The position numbers and the translations under genes were made by a program. DNA of 64,000 nucleotides from SZUA-217 sp964194555 (GTDB lineage: Bacteria > Actinomycetota > Acidimicrobiia > Spongiisociales > ZC4RG35), in NCBI GenBank assembly GCA_964194555.1, contig CAXMMT010000005.1, forward strand, positions 1-64,000. Direction: 5' to 3'. Below are positions 34,701 to 43,772 of this stretch, in pieces. Within the stretch, counting starts at the first letter, position 1. Every line of letters starts with the position of its first letter. Below the pieces are notes generated by a model, which ran no database searches, was not told where the DNA came from, and saw nothing but the letters and a program-made list of their open reading frames with translations.

Positions 34701-36185
34701 GTGACCTTCCAGATCGACTACCTCGCCCTGGCACCGGAGCTGATCATCGTGGCCACGATGATCATTGTGCTGGCCCTCGATCTGATCCTCCCGCGGCCCA
34801 AGAAGTACTGGACTGCCACTGTCGCCGTCGCCGGAACGGCGCTCGCGCTGGTGCCGCTGGCGTTTCTGGTGCTCGAAGACGAGGTCCGCACGATGTTCGA
34901 TGGGTCATATGTGACAGACGAGTTTGCCCTCGTCCTCAAAGGCCTTTTTCTCGTTGCTGCCTACATCGTGTTTCTGATGTCTCACAGCTACATCGAGTCG
35001 GAGCGCTACTACCAGGGCGAGTACTACTTCCTCCTGCTGGCCTCACTACTTGGTTCGCTGGTGATGGCCTCGTCGCGGGACCTCATAATCCTCTTCATCG
35101 GCATCGAACTCGTGACCGGACCTCTCTACATGCTCTCTGGCTGGAGGAAGGGCGACATCAAGTCGAATGAGGCTTCGATGAAATACTTTCTTCTCGGGAT
35201 CCTGTCCACTGCCATCCTTCTCTATGGCATGTCTTTCCTCTATGGCTTGACCGGAGAGATCACTTTCGAGGGGCTGGCCGAGGCAACCGCCGGCATGGCC
35301 GACGAACCGGCTTTGATCATGGCGGTTCTCCTGATGATCGTCGGATTCGCATTCAAGATCTCAGCCGTGCCCTTCCACTTCTGGGCCCCGGACACCTATG
35401 AAGGGGCACCCACCCCGATCACTGCCTATCTGTCGGTGAACTCAAAGGCTGCCGGTTTCGTCGCGATGCTGCTTGTGATGTACCTGGCGCTTCCTGGCGT
35501 GGCCGAGGTTTGGGCGCCGGCACTCTGGTTGCTCGCTGCCCTCTCCATGACCGTCGCCAACCTCGCTGCTCTCCGGCAGACCAACATCGTCAGGCTGCTG
35601 GCTTACTCCTCGGTGGCTCAGGCCGGCTTCATGTTGGTGCCCTTCGCCGCCGCCGGTGTCGCCGGCGCCGATCTTCAAGAAGCCTTCGCGGCGACTGTCA
35701 TCTATCTCGTGATCTATGCGGTGATGAACCTCGGCGCCTTCGCCGTGGTTATCGCCGGCGCCCGCAAGACGCGGTCGGGCGAGTTGTCGGCATGGTCAGG
35801 TCTGGCGAGTGTGGACCCGAAACTCGGGGTATTGGTTGCCGTCTTCTTCTTCAGCCTCGCCGGCATCCCCCCGCTAGCCGGTTGGTTCGCCAAGTTTGCC
35901 ATGTTTCGCTCAGTGATGATCGCCGGTGGTGCGGCAACCGTCGCCTTGGCCGTGATCGCGGCGATCAATGCGGTGATCGCTCTCTATTACTACGCCAAGG
36001 TTGTCAAGAGTGTCTGGCTGGACGACCCGGTCGCCGAGTTCGCCGAGGACGATGATGAAGGACCGGCGGGCTCGCTGCGCCTCGCTCTCGGAATCACGGT
36101 AGTTCTGACTGTGATCATCGGATTCTTCCCTGCCCTGGCCACGTTTGCAGGTGAGGCTGCGCGGGTTATCGCCAGCGGCGGTTAG
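34701..36185 (+). CDS. nuoN: NADH-quinone oxidoreductase subunit N (11-subunit complex, copy 2)
   Basis: A 494-residue ND2-type subunit: LFIGIELVTGPLYMLSGWRKGD, GFAFKISAVPFHFWAPDTYEGAP and RQTNIVRLLAYSSVAQAGF. The GTG directly follows the nuoM2 stop. It is the last gene of the 11-subunit operon; the next gene is convergent and their stops overlap by three to four bases. Confidence 0.95.
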   Translation: MTFQIDYLALAPELIIVATMIIVLALDLILPRPKKYWTATVAVAGTALALVPLAFLVLEDEVRTMFDGSYVTDEFALVLKGLFLVAAYIVFLMSHSYIESERYYQGEYYFLLLASLLGSLVMASSRDLIILFIGIELVTGPLYMLSGWRKGDIKSNEASMKYFLLGILSTAILLYGMSFLYGLTGEITFEGLAEATAGMADEPALIMAVLLMIVGFAFKISAVPFHFWAPDTYEGAPTPITAYLSVNSKAAGFVAMLLVMYLALPGVAEVWAPALWLLAALSMTVANLAALRQTNIVRLLAYSSVAQAGFMLVPFAAAGVAGADLQEAFAATVIYLVIYAVMNLGAFAVVIAGARKTRSGELSAWSGLASVDPKLGVLVAVFFFSLAGIPPLAGWFAKFAMFRSVMIAGGAATVALAVIAAINAVIALYYYAKVVKSVWLDDPVAEFAEDDDEGPAGSLRLALGITVVLTVIIGFFPALATFAGEAARVIASGG

Positions 36186-36763
36186 GAGCGCTTCGTACTG
36201 CTTTGTCTCAGGGCCCGGTACTCCCTGTCGAGAAGTGACCAGAGGGAGTGGTCAACCCAGTTGCCCCTGATCAACAACTCCTCACGAAGCACTCCTTCCC
36301 TGGTGAACCCGAGTTTGTCGGCGACTCGATCCGAGTTGTCATTGCCGACCGCAATCCTGAGAACGGCCTTGTGATAACCGAGGGCGGCGAATCCTTCCTC
36401 CAAGACCCGATCCACGGCCTCTGTGCAAACTCCTCTACCCGTCTCATCGCTCCGTATCCAATATCCGATCTCCGAGATCTTTCCGAGTTTGGACACGGTC
36501 CACAGTGAGATATTCCCGACATGTCGTCCTGGGTTTGTCTTCAGTCTGATGGAGTAATCCCAGGCGCGACTCTCCTTCCACGCCTGGACCGACTCGCGTA
36601 TGAATGCGGTGGTGTCGCCGCTCGTGTAGTCCATGCGGGCCCAAGGCAACCATTGGTTGAGGTCCCCCAACGACGCTCGGATAGCGTCGTCGAGAGTTGA
36701 CGCATCCTTACGTGCGAAGCGCTGGAGAATCAGTCGGTCGGTTTCGAGGTGGGCCCTGGGCAT
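36182..36763 (-). CDS. GNAT-family N-acetyltransferase (RimJ/RimL type)
   Basis: A 193-residue acetyltransferase starting with the RimJ/RimL-like HLETDRLILQRFARKDA. Acetyl-CoA binding is shown by EIGYWIRSDETGRGVCTEAVDRVLE, then KAVLRIAVGNDNSDRVADKLGF. ATG 36763 is chosen because it starts the family homology and lies 6 bases after TATCCT (leaderless layout); the further upstream ATG adds unrelated residues. Substrate unknown. Confidence 0.82.
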   Translation of the reverse strand: MPRAHLETDRLILQRFARKDASTLDDAIRASLGDLNQWLPWARMDYTSGDTTAFIRESVQAWKESRAWDYSIRLKTNPGRHVGNISLWTVSKLGKISEIGYWIRSDETGRGVCTEAVDRVLEEGFAALGYHKAVLRIAVGNDNSDRVADKLGFTREGVLREELLIRGNWVDHSLWSLLDREYRALRQSSTKRS

Positions 36764-36803
36764 CCGGTCAGGATATCGGGGGCCGTAGGCTCTACAACCA
36801 CAC

Positions 36804-37334
36804 ATGTGGGACTCAATCAATCTCGTAGACGACTATCCCGATCCTGGTGATCGACCGATGGCGGCCGTTCTGGCGGCTCTCTACGAGGACGATGAAGGGC
36901 AAGTAAGGGTCGTGCTCACCAAACGCCCGGACTCGATGCCCACCCACGCCGGTCACATCGCCTTTCCCGGCGGCAGACCGGATCCAGCGGACGACGGACC
37001 GGTCGATACCGCGCTGCGGGAGGCCAACGAGGAGGTTGGTATTCACCCCTCCCAGGTGGAGGTTCTTGGGTTTCTCCCGCCCATCGACACCGTCGAGTTC
37101 AGTCTTCTTGTCGTGCCGGTGGTTGGCCGCGTGTCCACACCGCTGGGTTTGGTGCCCTCACAGCGGGAGGTGGCGAAGATCTATACGCCACTCCTTTCCG
37201 ACCTGGCCGATGTGGAACGCTGGTGGTCGATCCCATGGAACGGCTGGGAGGTTTGGTACTACGACCTCGAGGGCGATACTTTGTGGGGCGCCACTGCGCG
37301 GATGGTTCGTTTGATGGTTGGCCTCGACGAATAG
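36804..37334 (+). CDS. Nudix hydrolase, CoA pyrophosphatase type
   Basis: A 176-residue Nudix enzyme. The motif GHIAFPGGRPDPADDGPVDTALREANEEVGI (approximate residues 51-80) joins the CoAse signature (AGHIAFPGG) with the Nudix box RE-x2-EE-x-GI. Such enzymes split CoA to 3',5'-ADP and 4'-phosphopantetheine. Divergent to the GNAT gene. A TAGGCT box lies 12 bases before the ATG. Confidence 0.85.
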   Translation: MWDSINLVDDYPDPGDRPMAAVLAALYEDDEGQVRVVLTKRPDSMPTHAGHIAFPGGRPDPADDGPVDTALREANEEVGIHPSQVEVLGFLPPIDTVEFSLLVVPVVGRVSTPLGLVPSQREVAKIYTPLLSDLADVERWWSIPWNGWEVWYYDLEGDTLWGATARMVRLMVGLDE

Positions 37335-37381
37335 GTCTTTCGGTCTTCAAGAATCTCACCCCTGGGTGCCGATGAGCCTGT

Positions 37382-39166
37382 GTGAGGTCACGCGCCCTGG
37401 TAGAAGCACAGAAGCGTTTCCATCGGTACATAGCTGTTTTGTTCGCAGTGGTTTTCCCGGCCCTGGCTGTAATGGAGATCTCCGGCGGGGAATTGACGTC
37501 GCCCTCGGGTCCGATCAGATGGGCCAGCTATCTGGTCCTCGGCATATGGGCGCTGTATCTAGTCCAGTCTGATGACCCCAACACGTTGGTGCTGGTCATC
37601 ACCACCATGGGTTTCTTTGGCTCACTTGCGATTATCGAAGCCCTTTTCGGGGTGGAGGTGTCAGCGTTCGACTTCGCCACCACCTTCGGCCTTATTTTGA
37701 TGATCGGCATTCTCGCCGGGACGCTGACTGCCGGAAGCCGGCTCGTTTGGGCGGGTGCGGTTGCTCTCTCGGTAGCGGTGTGGAGCATCGCCTTGGGGGT
37801 TCTTGCCGACGACGAGCTTCGGGTGATGGCTGTCAGGGCGGTTATCGCCGCAGCGGGGGTGATTCTGACCACGGTCCTGGTCTCCAGGCTCTTTGACGAG
37901 CTGGCCGAAGCCATTGAGAAGTACGACCGATCGGCACGATTGCAGGAAGCAGTCGCCAGATGCTCGGAGGCGTTACTGGTCCAAACTGATGCCTTTGCGG
38001 TCTATGAAGCTGTCAAGGCCTTGCTCGATGCGTCTCAAGCCGACTACGCCTATGTAGATCGGAATATCGAGGTGGACGGCGAACCGGGTTGGGAGATCGT
38101 TGCCGACGCGGCCAAGGGAGTCGCCGGATACGGAAGTGCGTGGAAGGAGGGCAGGTACTCATTGGTCCCATCGTTGCACCGGCCTCTCGCAGCCGGCCGA
38201 GCGGTTGTCGTTCACACCAAAGACCTGGCAGGTGATGAGCGCGCCCTGTATGAGGACGACGGCATCTACTCCGAGGCCGCAGTCCCGATCTTCATCTCCG
38301 GCGAGTTCAGGGGCTCGATCGGCTTCATCCTGTACACACGTGACCAACCCTGGAGTGATGTGGACATCCAGACACTCTGGCGGGCGTCACACATGATCGG
38401 CGCCTACTGGCGGCGTCAGGAGGATGCGGAGGACCTCAGGGACTCGAACGAGTCCAAGGAGCGGCTTCTTGCCTCGGTTTCTCATGAGATTCGGACGCCT
38501 CTCACAGCCATTGTTGGACTGTCCGAAGAGATCATCTCGAGTCGAACCAGCCTCGGCGACGAGGAGTTGGACGAACTCAACGGGATCATCGCCGTCCAAA
38601 GCCGCGAGCTGGCCAATCTGGTCGAGGATCTGCTGATTGCTTCCAGAGCCGATGGCGGGAGCCTGTCGATCAACCCCGAGATCACCGACCTGCGTGACCA
38701 GGCGGAACAAGTGCTCCGGGGGGTTCAGGAGTCACACCCAACCGACAAGAAGATCATCTTGCAGGGCGAGGGTGTAGAGGCCTGGGCGGATCCGCTCCGG
38801 GTGCGCCAGGTGATACGCAATCTCCTCACCAACGCCATCAAGTACGGTGGAGAGCGGATAGTTCTCGGGGTGAGTGTTCACGAGGGACGAGCCCTCGTGA
38901 TGGTGGCCGACGATGGTGTCGGCGTGCCCGACCAGGAGTCCGAAATGATCTTTGAGAGGTATTACAGGAGCGCTCAGTCCCCGACCCAGCCTGGTTCAGT
39001 GGGGATAGGCCTTGCTGTTTCCCGACAACTCGCGGACCTGATGGATGGCACACTCGAGTACATCGATGGGGAGAGTTACCACAGGTTTGAGCTTTCGCTG
39101 CCAGGAGTAGAAGACGCAGCCACCGGCTCGGCTTTGAAACATGAGATCGCAGGCAGCAACACCTGA
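37382..39166 (+). CDS. Membrane-bound sensor histidine kinase with GAF domain
   Basis: A 594-residue kinase. Residues 1-180 hold about six transmembrane helices. A GAF-like domain follows (about 200-340; EAAVPIFISGEFRGSIGFI). The HisKA domain has His368 in SVSHEIRTPLTAIVG, and the ATPase domain shows NLLTNAIKYGG (N box), VADDGVGVPDQE (G1) and SVGIGLAVSRQLADLM (G2). No response regulator gene is adjacent. The GTG at 37382 is the furthest start; a later one is possible. Confidence 0.85.
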   Translation: MRSRALVEAQKRFHRYIAVLFAVVFPALAVMEISGGELTSPSGPIRWASYLVLGIWALYLVQSDDPNTLVLVITTMGFFGSLAIIEALFGVEVSAFDFATTFGLILMIGILAGTLTAGSRLVWAGAVALSVAVWSIALGVLADDELRVMAVRAVIAAAGVILTTVLVSRLFDELAEAIEKYDRSARLQEAVARCSEALLVQTDAFAVYEAVKALLDASQADYAYVDRNIEVDGEPGWEIVADAAKGVAGYGSAWKEGRYSLVPSLHRPLAAGRAVVVHTKDLAGDERALYEDDGIYSEAAVPIFISGEFRGSIGFILYTRDQPWSDVDIQTLWRASHMIGAYWRRQEDAEDLRDSNESKERLLASVSHEIRTPLTAIVGLSEEIISSRTSLGDEELDELNGIIAVQSRELANLVEDLLIASRADGGSLSINPEITDLRDQAEQVLRGVQESHPTDKKIILQGEGVEAWADPLRVRQVIRNLLTNAIKYGGERIVLGVSVHEGRALVMVADDGVGVPDQESEMIFERYYRSAQSPTQPGSVGIGLAVSRQLADLMDGTLEYIDGESYHRFELSLPGVEDAATGSALKHEIAGSNT

Positions 39167-39196
39167 TCTGTTGTCTGGGCACAGACGGGCAACCGT

Positions 39197-39202
39197 TGTA
39201 GA
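39197..39202 (+). promoter_or_regulatory. Putative extended -10 box before the LCP gene
   Basis: TGTAGAAT (an extended -10 around TAGAAT) lies about 16 bases before the ATG at 39220. There is no clear Shine-Dalgarno. Confidence 0.35.
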
Positions 39203-39219
39203 ATCCGCCGTTCGGAATT

Positions 39220-40299
39220 ATGGGTTCCTCACTCCTACGCAAACGTCTGATACTTGGTGGTGCGCTCGTGGTCCTTTTGGTCATGGGGGTTGCAGTTGCG
39301 TTCGCCGCGTCCACTTGGGGTGAGGTGGAGCGGGTCAGTATCGATCGACCAACGGCACCAGCACAAGAAACGGACACTCCGGTCGACGATGTTGAGTCGG
39401 ATGATGAGAATGACGATCCAGTGGCCGAAGTCGAGCCCGAAGTCATGGGTCCCGGCGAGGGTCTCGAAGTGTTCCTCCTTGTCGGCTCAGATTCGCGTGA
39501 TGATCTCGATGACCTTCAGGGTTTTGGTCGGATCTCGGGTACTCGCGCTGACGTTGTAATGGTCTTGCTGCGCACCGAGACCGAGGCTGCTGTGCTCTCT
39601 CTACCAAGGGATTTGTGGGTCACCAACACGTGCACCGGTCGCGAGGCTCGCATCAACGGCATGCTCCAAGGATGCGGCGAGAGGATGAACGGCCCCACCC
39701 TCCTGACCCTCGCGGTGGAGAGTCTGATCGGGGAGACGGTCGACCATTTCGCCATGGTTGATCTTGCCGGCTTCCAAAACGCCGTCGACGCAATCGGTGG
39801 TTATGAGATTTGTGTCGAGCTTCCGGTCCGGGACAGACGCTCGAACCTCGATCTCCCTGCGGGATGCACCATGGCCTCTGGGGACCAGGCCCTTGCATGG
39901 TTGCGCTCCCGCCACACCCAGGAACTCACCCCCGCAGGCTGGAGAACCATGTCTGGCATGAGTGACCTTGCTCGCAACGACCGACAACGAGCATTCCTCA
40001 TCTCCATGATGGCGAGCCTTTCGGACTTTTCGAGCCCACAAGCGGTGACGGCGGCTGCTCAGGCCGTTGCCCCGTTTCTCACCGTCGACGCAGGCCTCAC
40101 CCTCATAGAGGCTGTCAACCTCGCGTGGACCATGCGAGGTGTGAGCAGCGGATCCGTGATCGAGCTCAGCGTGCCTGTTTACGGCTATACGACAGAGCAA
40201 GGCGCCTCCGTGCTTCTGCCGTCCACTCCTGTTGACGAGATCGTTGCCGGCTTCCTTGTTCCGGAGACGGCGGATTCAGCGAACCTGGCGACAGGCTGA
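39220..40299 (+). CDS. LytR-CpsA-Psr (LCP) family cell-wall glycopolymer transferase
   Basis: A 359-residue membrane-anchored protein: a positively charged N-terminus, one transmembrane helix (residues about 10-30), an acidic linker (VDDVESDDENDD), then the LCP domain with LLVGSDSRDDL, GTRADVVMVLLRTE, LSLPRDLWV, VDLAGFQNAVDAIGGYEIC and the Arg-rich LAWLRSRH and DLARNDRQRAFL motifs. Family members attach teichoic acid or arabinogalactan to peptidoglycan. Confidence 0.88.
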   Translation: MGSSLLRKRLILGGALVVLLVMGVAVAFAASTWGEVERVSIDRPTAPAQETDTPVDDVESDDENDDPVAEVEPEVMGPGEGLEVFLLVGSDSRDDLDDLQGFGRISGTRADVVMVLLRTETEAAVLSLPRDLWVTNTCTGREARINGMLQGCGERMNGPTLLTLAVESLIGETVDHFAMVDLAGFQNAVDAIGGYEICVELPVRDRRSNLDLPAGCTMASGDQALAWLRSRHTQELTPAGWRTMSGMSDLARNDRQRAFLISMMASLSDFSSPQAVTAAAQAVAPFLTVDAGLTLIEAVNLAWTMRGVSSGSVIELSVPVYGYTTEQGASVLLPSTPVDEIVAGFLVPETADSANLATG

Positions 40300-40309
40300 G
40301 CACTTCCTC

Positions 40310-41302
40310 GTGAGGCTTCCCCCCGGTCAGATCGAGACTGGGAGATTCCCACTCGTGGGCGAGCGGTCCCCTTCGGCCGACCTAGCCGATCCACGAACCT
40401 GGTCCCTCATCATCACTGGTCTCGTCGAGAATCCGAGCGAACTGACATTCGCCGGGTACATGGATCTTGCCCACCAGTCACTGGAGTTCGACATTCACTG
40501 CGTTACCAGTTGGAGTCGACCCGGCAGCCTATGGTCGGGCGTACCGCTCTCCGCCCTGATCGACGAGGCTGGGCCTCTCTCCGATGCATCCTTCGTGTCC
40601 TTCGTCGCCTATTCGGCTCGTGGCCATCACACTTCTCTGTCACTTGATGTCGCGAGACGATCCAGTTGGTTGGTCCACGAGTTCGATGGGGAAGTGCTTA
40701 CGTTTGATCACGGAGGCCCGGTGAGAGTGGTCACCCCCGGGAAGTACTTCTACAAGTCGCTCAAATGGGTGCGCCGGATCGAGTTCCTGTCCGAAGATCG
40801 TCTTGGGTGGTGGGAGACGAATTCGTCGTATCACAACAACGCCGATCCATGGGCGGGTGACCAGAGATTTACCAGCGGCTCGATTCGTCCGCAGCAATTG
40901 GAGAGATTCCTCAAAGCAGCCAGGTACGACAAGTATCGGGGAAAGATCCTGCTCGGTTTGGATTTGCGCGCCTGGAGACCATGGAGTTCCGATCTTCGTC
41001 GGCTCTATCTCAAGAATTGTGATCTGAGCGGAGTCGACCTCGCCGGAGCCGATCTCAGAGATTCGAATCTCTCCCTGAGCAATTTCGCCGGCGCCAACCT
41101 GAGAGGTGCAGACCTCTCGGGCTCGGACCTGGAGGGGGCGAACTTCAGCGGAGCAGATCTGTCAGCGGCGGACCTCTCCGGTTCTGCTTTGTCCGCGACC
41201 CGATTCGATGGTGCCCGTGTCGCCGGGACACTGTTCGGCGATTCGTGGGGTCTCGTCGAGGCTCAGGAGGCCTACCTCGATGACCAGGGAGTGCTTGGCT
41301 AA
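40310..41302 (+). CDS. Sulfite-oxidase-type molybdopterin domain fused to pentapeptide repeats
   Basis: A 330-residue fusion. Residues about 10-190 are a sulfite-oxidase/YedY-like molybdopterin fold, with the presumed Mo-ligand cysteine in FDIHCVTSWSRPGSLWSGV and the end motif LKWVRRIEFLSEDRLGWWE. Residues about 245-310 form pentapeptide repeats (LSGVDLAGADLRDSNLSLSN, then ANLRGADLSGSDLEGANFSG). There is no signal peptide or Tat motif. The GTG at 40310 is chosen because it starts where homology starts; the ATG at 40232 would overlap the LCP gene. The substrate and the role of the repeats are unknown. Confidence 0.75.
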   Translation: MRLPPGQIETGRFPLVGERSPSADLADPRTWSLIITGLVENPSELTFAGYMDLAHQSLEFDIHCVTSWSRPGSLWSGVPLSALIDEAGPLSDASFVSFVAYSARGHHTSLSLDVARRSSWLVHEFDGEVLTFDHGGPVRVVTPGKYFYKSLKWVRRIEFLSEDRLGWWETNSSYHNNADPWAGDQRFTSGSIRPQQLERFLKAARYDKYRGKILLGLDLRAWRPWSSDLRRLYLKNCDLSGVDLAGADLRDSNLSLSNFAGANLRGADLSGSDLEGANFSGADLSAADLSGSALSATRFDGARVAGTLFGDSWGLVEAQEAYLDDQGVLG

Positions 41303-41350
41303 TGTCGCCCCCGGAGCGAAAACGCCATGTCTCGAGCGAGGATCTGACCG

Positions 41351-42331
41351 ATGATTGACCGGAAGCGAGTCTTCTCGGGTATGCAACCCACCGGCGACCC
41401 GCATGTGGGGAGTCTGATCGGCGCCCTGAGCAACTGGGTTGGCATGCAGGACGAATACGACACGATCTACTGCGTAGTCGACCTCCATGCGATGACCGCT
41501 CCCTATGACCCGACTGACCTGCGCAAGGAACGAGCCGATCTCGCCAAGATGATCCTCGCCGCCGGGGTGGACCCCAAGCGGTCGCTTCTCTACTACCAGT
41601 CTGAGGTGCCTCAGCATGTTGAGCTGTCCTGGATACTGAGCACGCTCACCGGTCTCGGGCAGTTGGAGAGGATGACTCAATTCAAGGAGAAGGCCGATAA
41701 GGGGGGTCAGAACCTCGGGCTCTTGGCGTATCCGGTTCTTCAGGCGGCAGACATTCTCATCCATCGGGTCCACGCTGTCCCCGTTGGCAATGACCAGGCC
41801 CAACACCTGGAGCTGACTCGCGACGTGGCGGAGAGGTTCAACAGCCGCTTTGGCGACGTGTTTCCGGTTCCCGAGAGGATCACCCCGGAAATCGGGGCCC
41901 GTGTGATGTCGCTCACCGAGCCGACCTCGAAGATGTCGAAGTCGGATCCGAGTGCGAAGTCACGGATCTTGCTCACGGACAGCACCGATCAGATCATGAG
42001 GAAGGTGAAGGTGGCCGTGACCGATACGGGGACTGAGGTTGCGTTCGACTGGGAAGCCAAACCCGGCATCTCCAACTTGTTGGAGATGTTCTCGTTCTTC
42101 AGCGGGAGGTCGATCGATGACCTGGTATCGGAGTACGGCGAATCAGGTTATGGGGCCCTCAAGGTTGCCGTGGGGGAATCGATTGCGGAAGGGATCAAAC
42201 CGATCCGCGACGCATACGAGGCCATATCTGATGCTGAGGTCGCCGAAGTGATGGCATCGAGTGCGGCTCGAGCTCGCGAGATGGCCAAGGGGACGATGGC
42301 CGCGGTTCGTGAGAGCGTTGGTTTGGCCTGA
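41351..42331 (+). CDS. trpS: Tryptophan-tRNA ligase
   Basis: A 326-residue class I aminoacyl-tRNA synthetase. The start VFSGMQPTGDPHVGSLIGALSNWVGMQ (residues 7-33) contains the HIGH-equivalent PHVGSLIG, and TSKMSKSDPSAKS is the KMSKS loop. GDLHA-like VVDLHAMT and the PVLQAADILIHR segment support Trp specificity. ATG with GAGGAT 8 bases upstream. Confidence 0.95.
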   Translation: MIDRKRVFSGMQPTGDPHVGSLIGALSNWVGMQDEYDTIYCVVDLHAMTAPYDPTDLRKERADLAKMILAAGVDPKRSLLYYQSEVPQHVELSWILSTLTGLGQLERMTQFKEKADKGGQNLGLLAYPVLQAADILIHRVHAVPVGNDQAQHLELTRDVAERFNSRFGDVFPVPERITPEIGARVMSLTEPTSKMSKSDPSAKSRILLTDSTDQIMRKVKVAVTDTGTEVAFDWEAKPGISNLLEMFSFFSGRSIDDLVSEYGESGYGALKVAVGESIAEGIKPIRDAYEAISDAEVAEVMASSAARAREMAKGTMAAVRESVGLA

Positions 42332-42468
42332 TACGACGTCGGGGTCGGCAGCCCCGTCCTCAGGTTCCATGTTTCGTTCCCGGGCGTATCCGCGCATCTA
42401 TCGACTGCCGTCACCCAATCAGGGTCCTTCTTCGTCTGTAGGGGTAGCAACACCGAGGAGGGTGAATT

Positions 42469-43080
42469 GTGACCTGGCAAGGAAGATTGGCCGCTTTGGG
42501 GGTTGTCGCGGCTGTGATTTTGGCGACTCAAGACATTCTGATCCCGGCTCTCGCACTGCCCCTGCTGGTGGCCACCGCGGCGCTGGCATGGTGGCTCACC
42601 GATGGGTTCTGGAGAACGGTGGCGTTCGGCCTTGCCGGCGGCGTGATCGCGGGCCTCTTGATCATGGGGCCCGGTTTCCGGGTTGCCATGCGGGTGGTGG
42701 CGATCATGGATCCGATCCGTACCCCTGAGTTCTCCGTTGAAGGCACTGGCTTCATCATTGTGGGAATCGGCGGGATGCTCGGTGGAGTGATGGGGATCGT
42801 CGGCAACCTGATTCGCAAGGCCGGCTCCATTGCATCTGTGGTGGTTGCTGGTGTGGCTCTAGGCGCACTCGACATGACGATCCTGCTGATCGACTCCGGC
42901 TTGCGTGAGGAGTTCTTCGAACTGGGTGGCGGTCCTTGGGTCAATATCCCGATGTTTGCCGTATTCGCCTGTGGCTACGGCATCGTGGCCATGACGATCG
43001 CTGACCGCCTCGAGCACCGGCGAACCAAGCCGGTCGAGACCGGTTCAGAGCAGGTGCCGGCTGATTCGATGCGGATGTAG
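42469..43080 (+). CDS. Hypothetical membrane protein, five to six helices
   Basis: A 203-residue protein with five or six hydrophobic segments and a polar C-terminal tail (LEHRRTKPVETGSEQ). I do not recognise the family. GAGGAGGG lies 6 bases before the GTG start. The 137-base gap before it holds no recognisable element beyond this ribosome-binding site. Confidence 0.5.
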   Translation: MTWQGRLAALGVVAAVILATQDILIPALALPLLVATAALAWWLTDGFWRTVAFGLAGGVIAGLLIMGPGFRVAMRVVAIMDPIRTPEFSVEGTGFIIVGIGGMLGGVMGIVGNLIRKAGSIASVVVAGVALGALDMTILLIDSGLREEFFELGGGPWVNIPMFAVFACGYGIVAMTIADRLEHRRTKPVETGSEQVPADSMRM

Positions 43081-43101
43081 TCCAGGTCATAGATTGCAGG
43101 T

Positions 43102-43761
43102 GTGGTCGACCGCGACGTAGCATCTCCTCCTCTCCCCAAGCCGAGGCTGCGAGGGTGGCTCCATGCGGTGATGTTCCCGATCTCCGTCATCGCCGGGATC
43201 GTTCTCGTCATGCAGGCGGAGACTCCTGACGCCCAGATCTCGGCCGCCATATTCGCGACGACCGCTGCCCTCCTGTTCGGAACCAGCGCCCTGTTTCATC
43301 GAGGCTCGTGGACTCTACGCGTCAAGGGATTGCTGCGACGGTTGGACCATTCCAATATCTACTTGATCATCGCCGGTACCTACACACCGTTCGCGGTTCT
43401 CTCACTTCCGCCGAGCAAGGGCCGGGCGTTGCTGATGATCGTGTGGGTCGGCGCCTTTGCAGGGGTGGTTTTCAGGGTGTTCTGGATCGGCGCACCTCGA
43501 TGGCTGTACACATCGGTCTACGTCGGCATCGGATGGGTAGCTGTCTTCTTTCTACCCGACCTGATAGCCGGCGCCGGAGTCACCGCGGTCGTGTTGATCG
43601 CCGTTGGTGGGGTGTTGTACAGCGCTGGCGCGGTGGTCTACGGTCTGAGGCGTCCTGATCCTTGGCCACGATGGTTCGGATTCCATGAAGTGTTCCACTC
43701 CCTGACGATCGCCGCATTCAGCGTGCATTACGTTGCGGTGTCAATCGTTGTGTACCCGTAG
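43102..43761 (+). CDS. Hemolysin III/PAQR family membrane protein (TrhA-like)
   Basis: A 219-residue seven-helix protein. The family metal-site motifs are ALFHRGSW, LDHSNIYLIIAGTYTPF and GFHEVFHSLTIAAFSVH. Bacterial relatives affect membrane fluidity and are called hemolysin III only by tradition. The GTG start lies 6 bases after TAGATT (43090-43095), a leaderless layout. Confidence 0.88.
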   Translation: MVDRDVASPPLPKPRLRGWLHAVMFPISVIAGIVLVMQAETPDAQISAAIFATTAALLFGTSALFHRGSWTLRVKGLLRRLDHSNIYLIIAGTYTPFAVLSLPPSKGRALLMIVWVGAFAGVVFRVFWIGAPRWLYTSVYVGIGWVAVFFLPDLIAGAGVTAVVLIAVGGVLYSAGAVVYGLRRPDPWPRWFGFHEVFHSLTIAAFSVHYVAVSIVVYP

Positions 43762-43772
43762 GAGTCTGCTGA

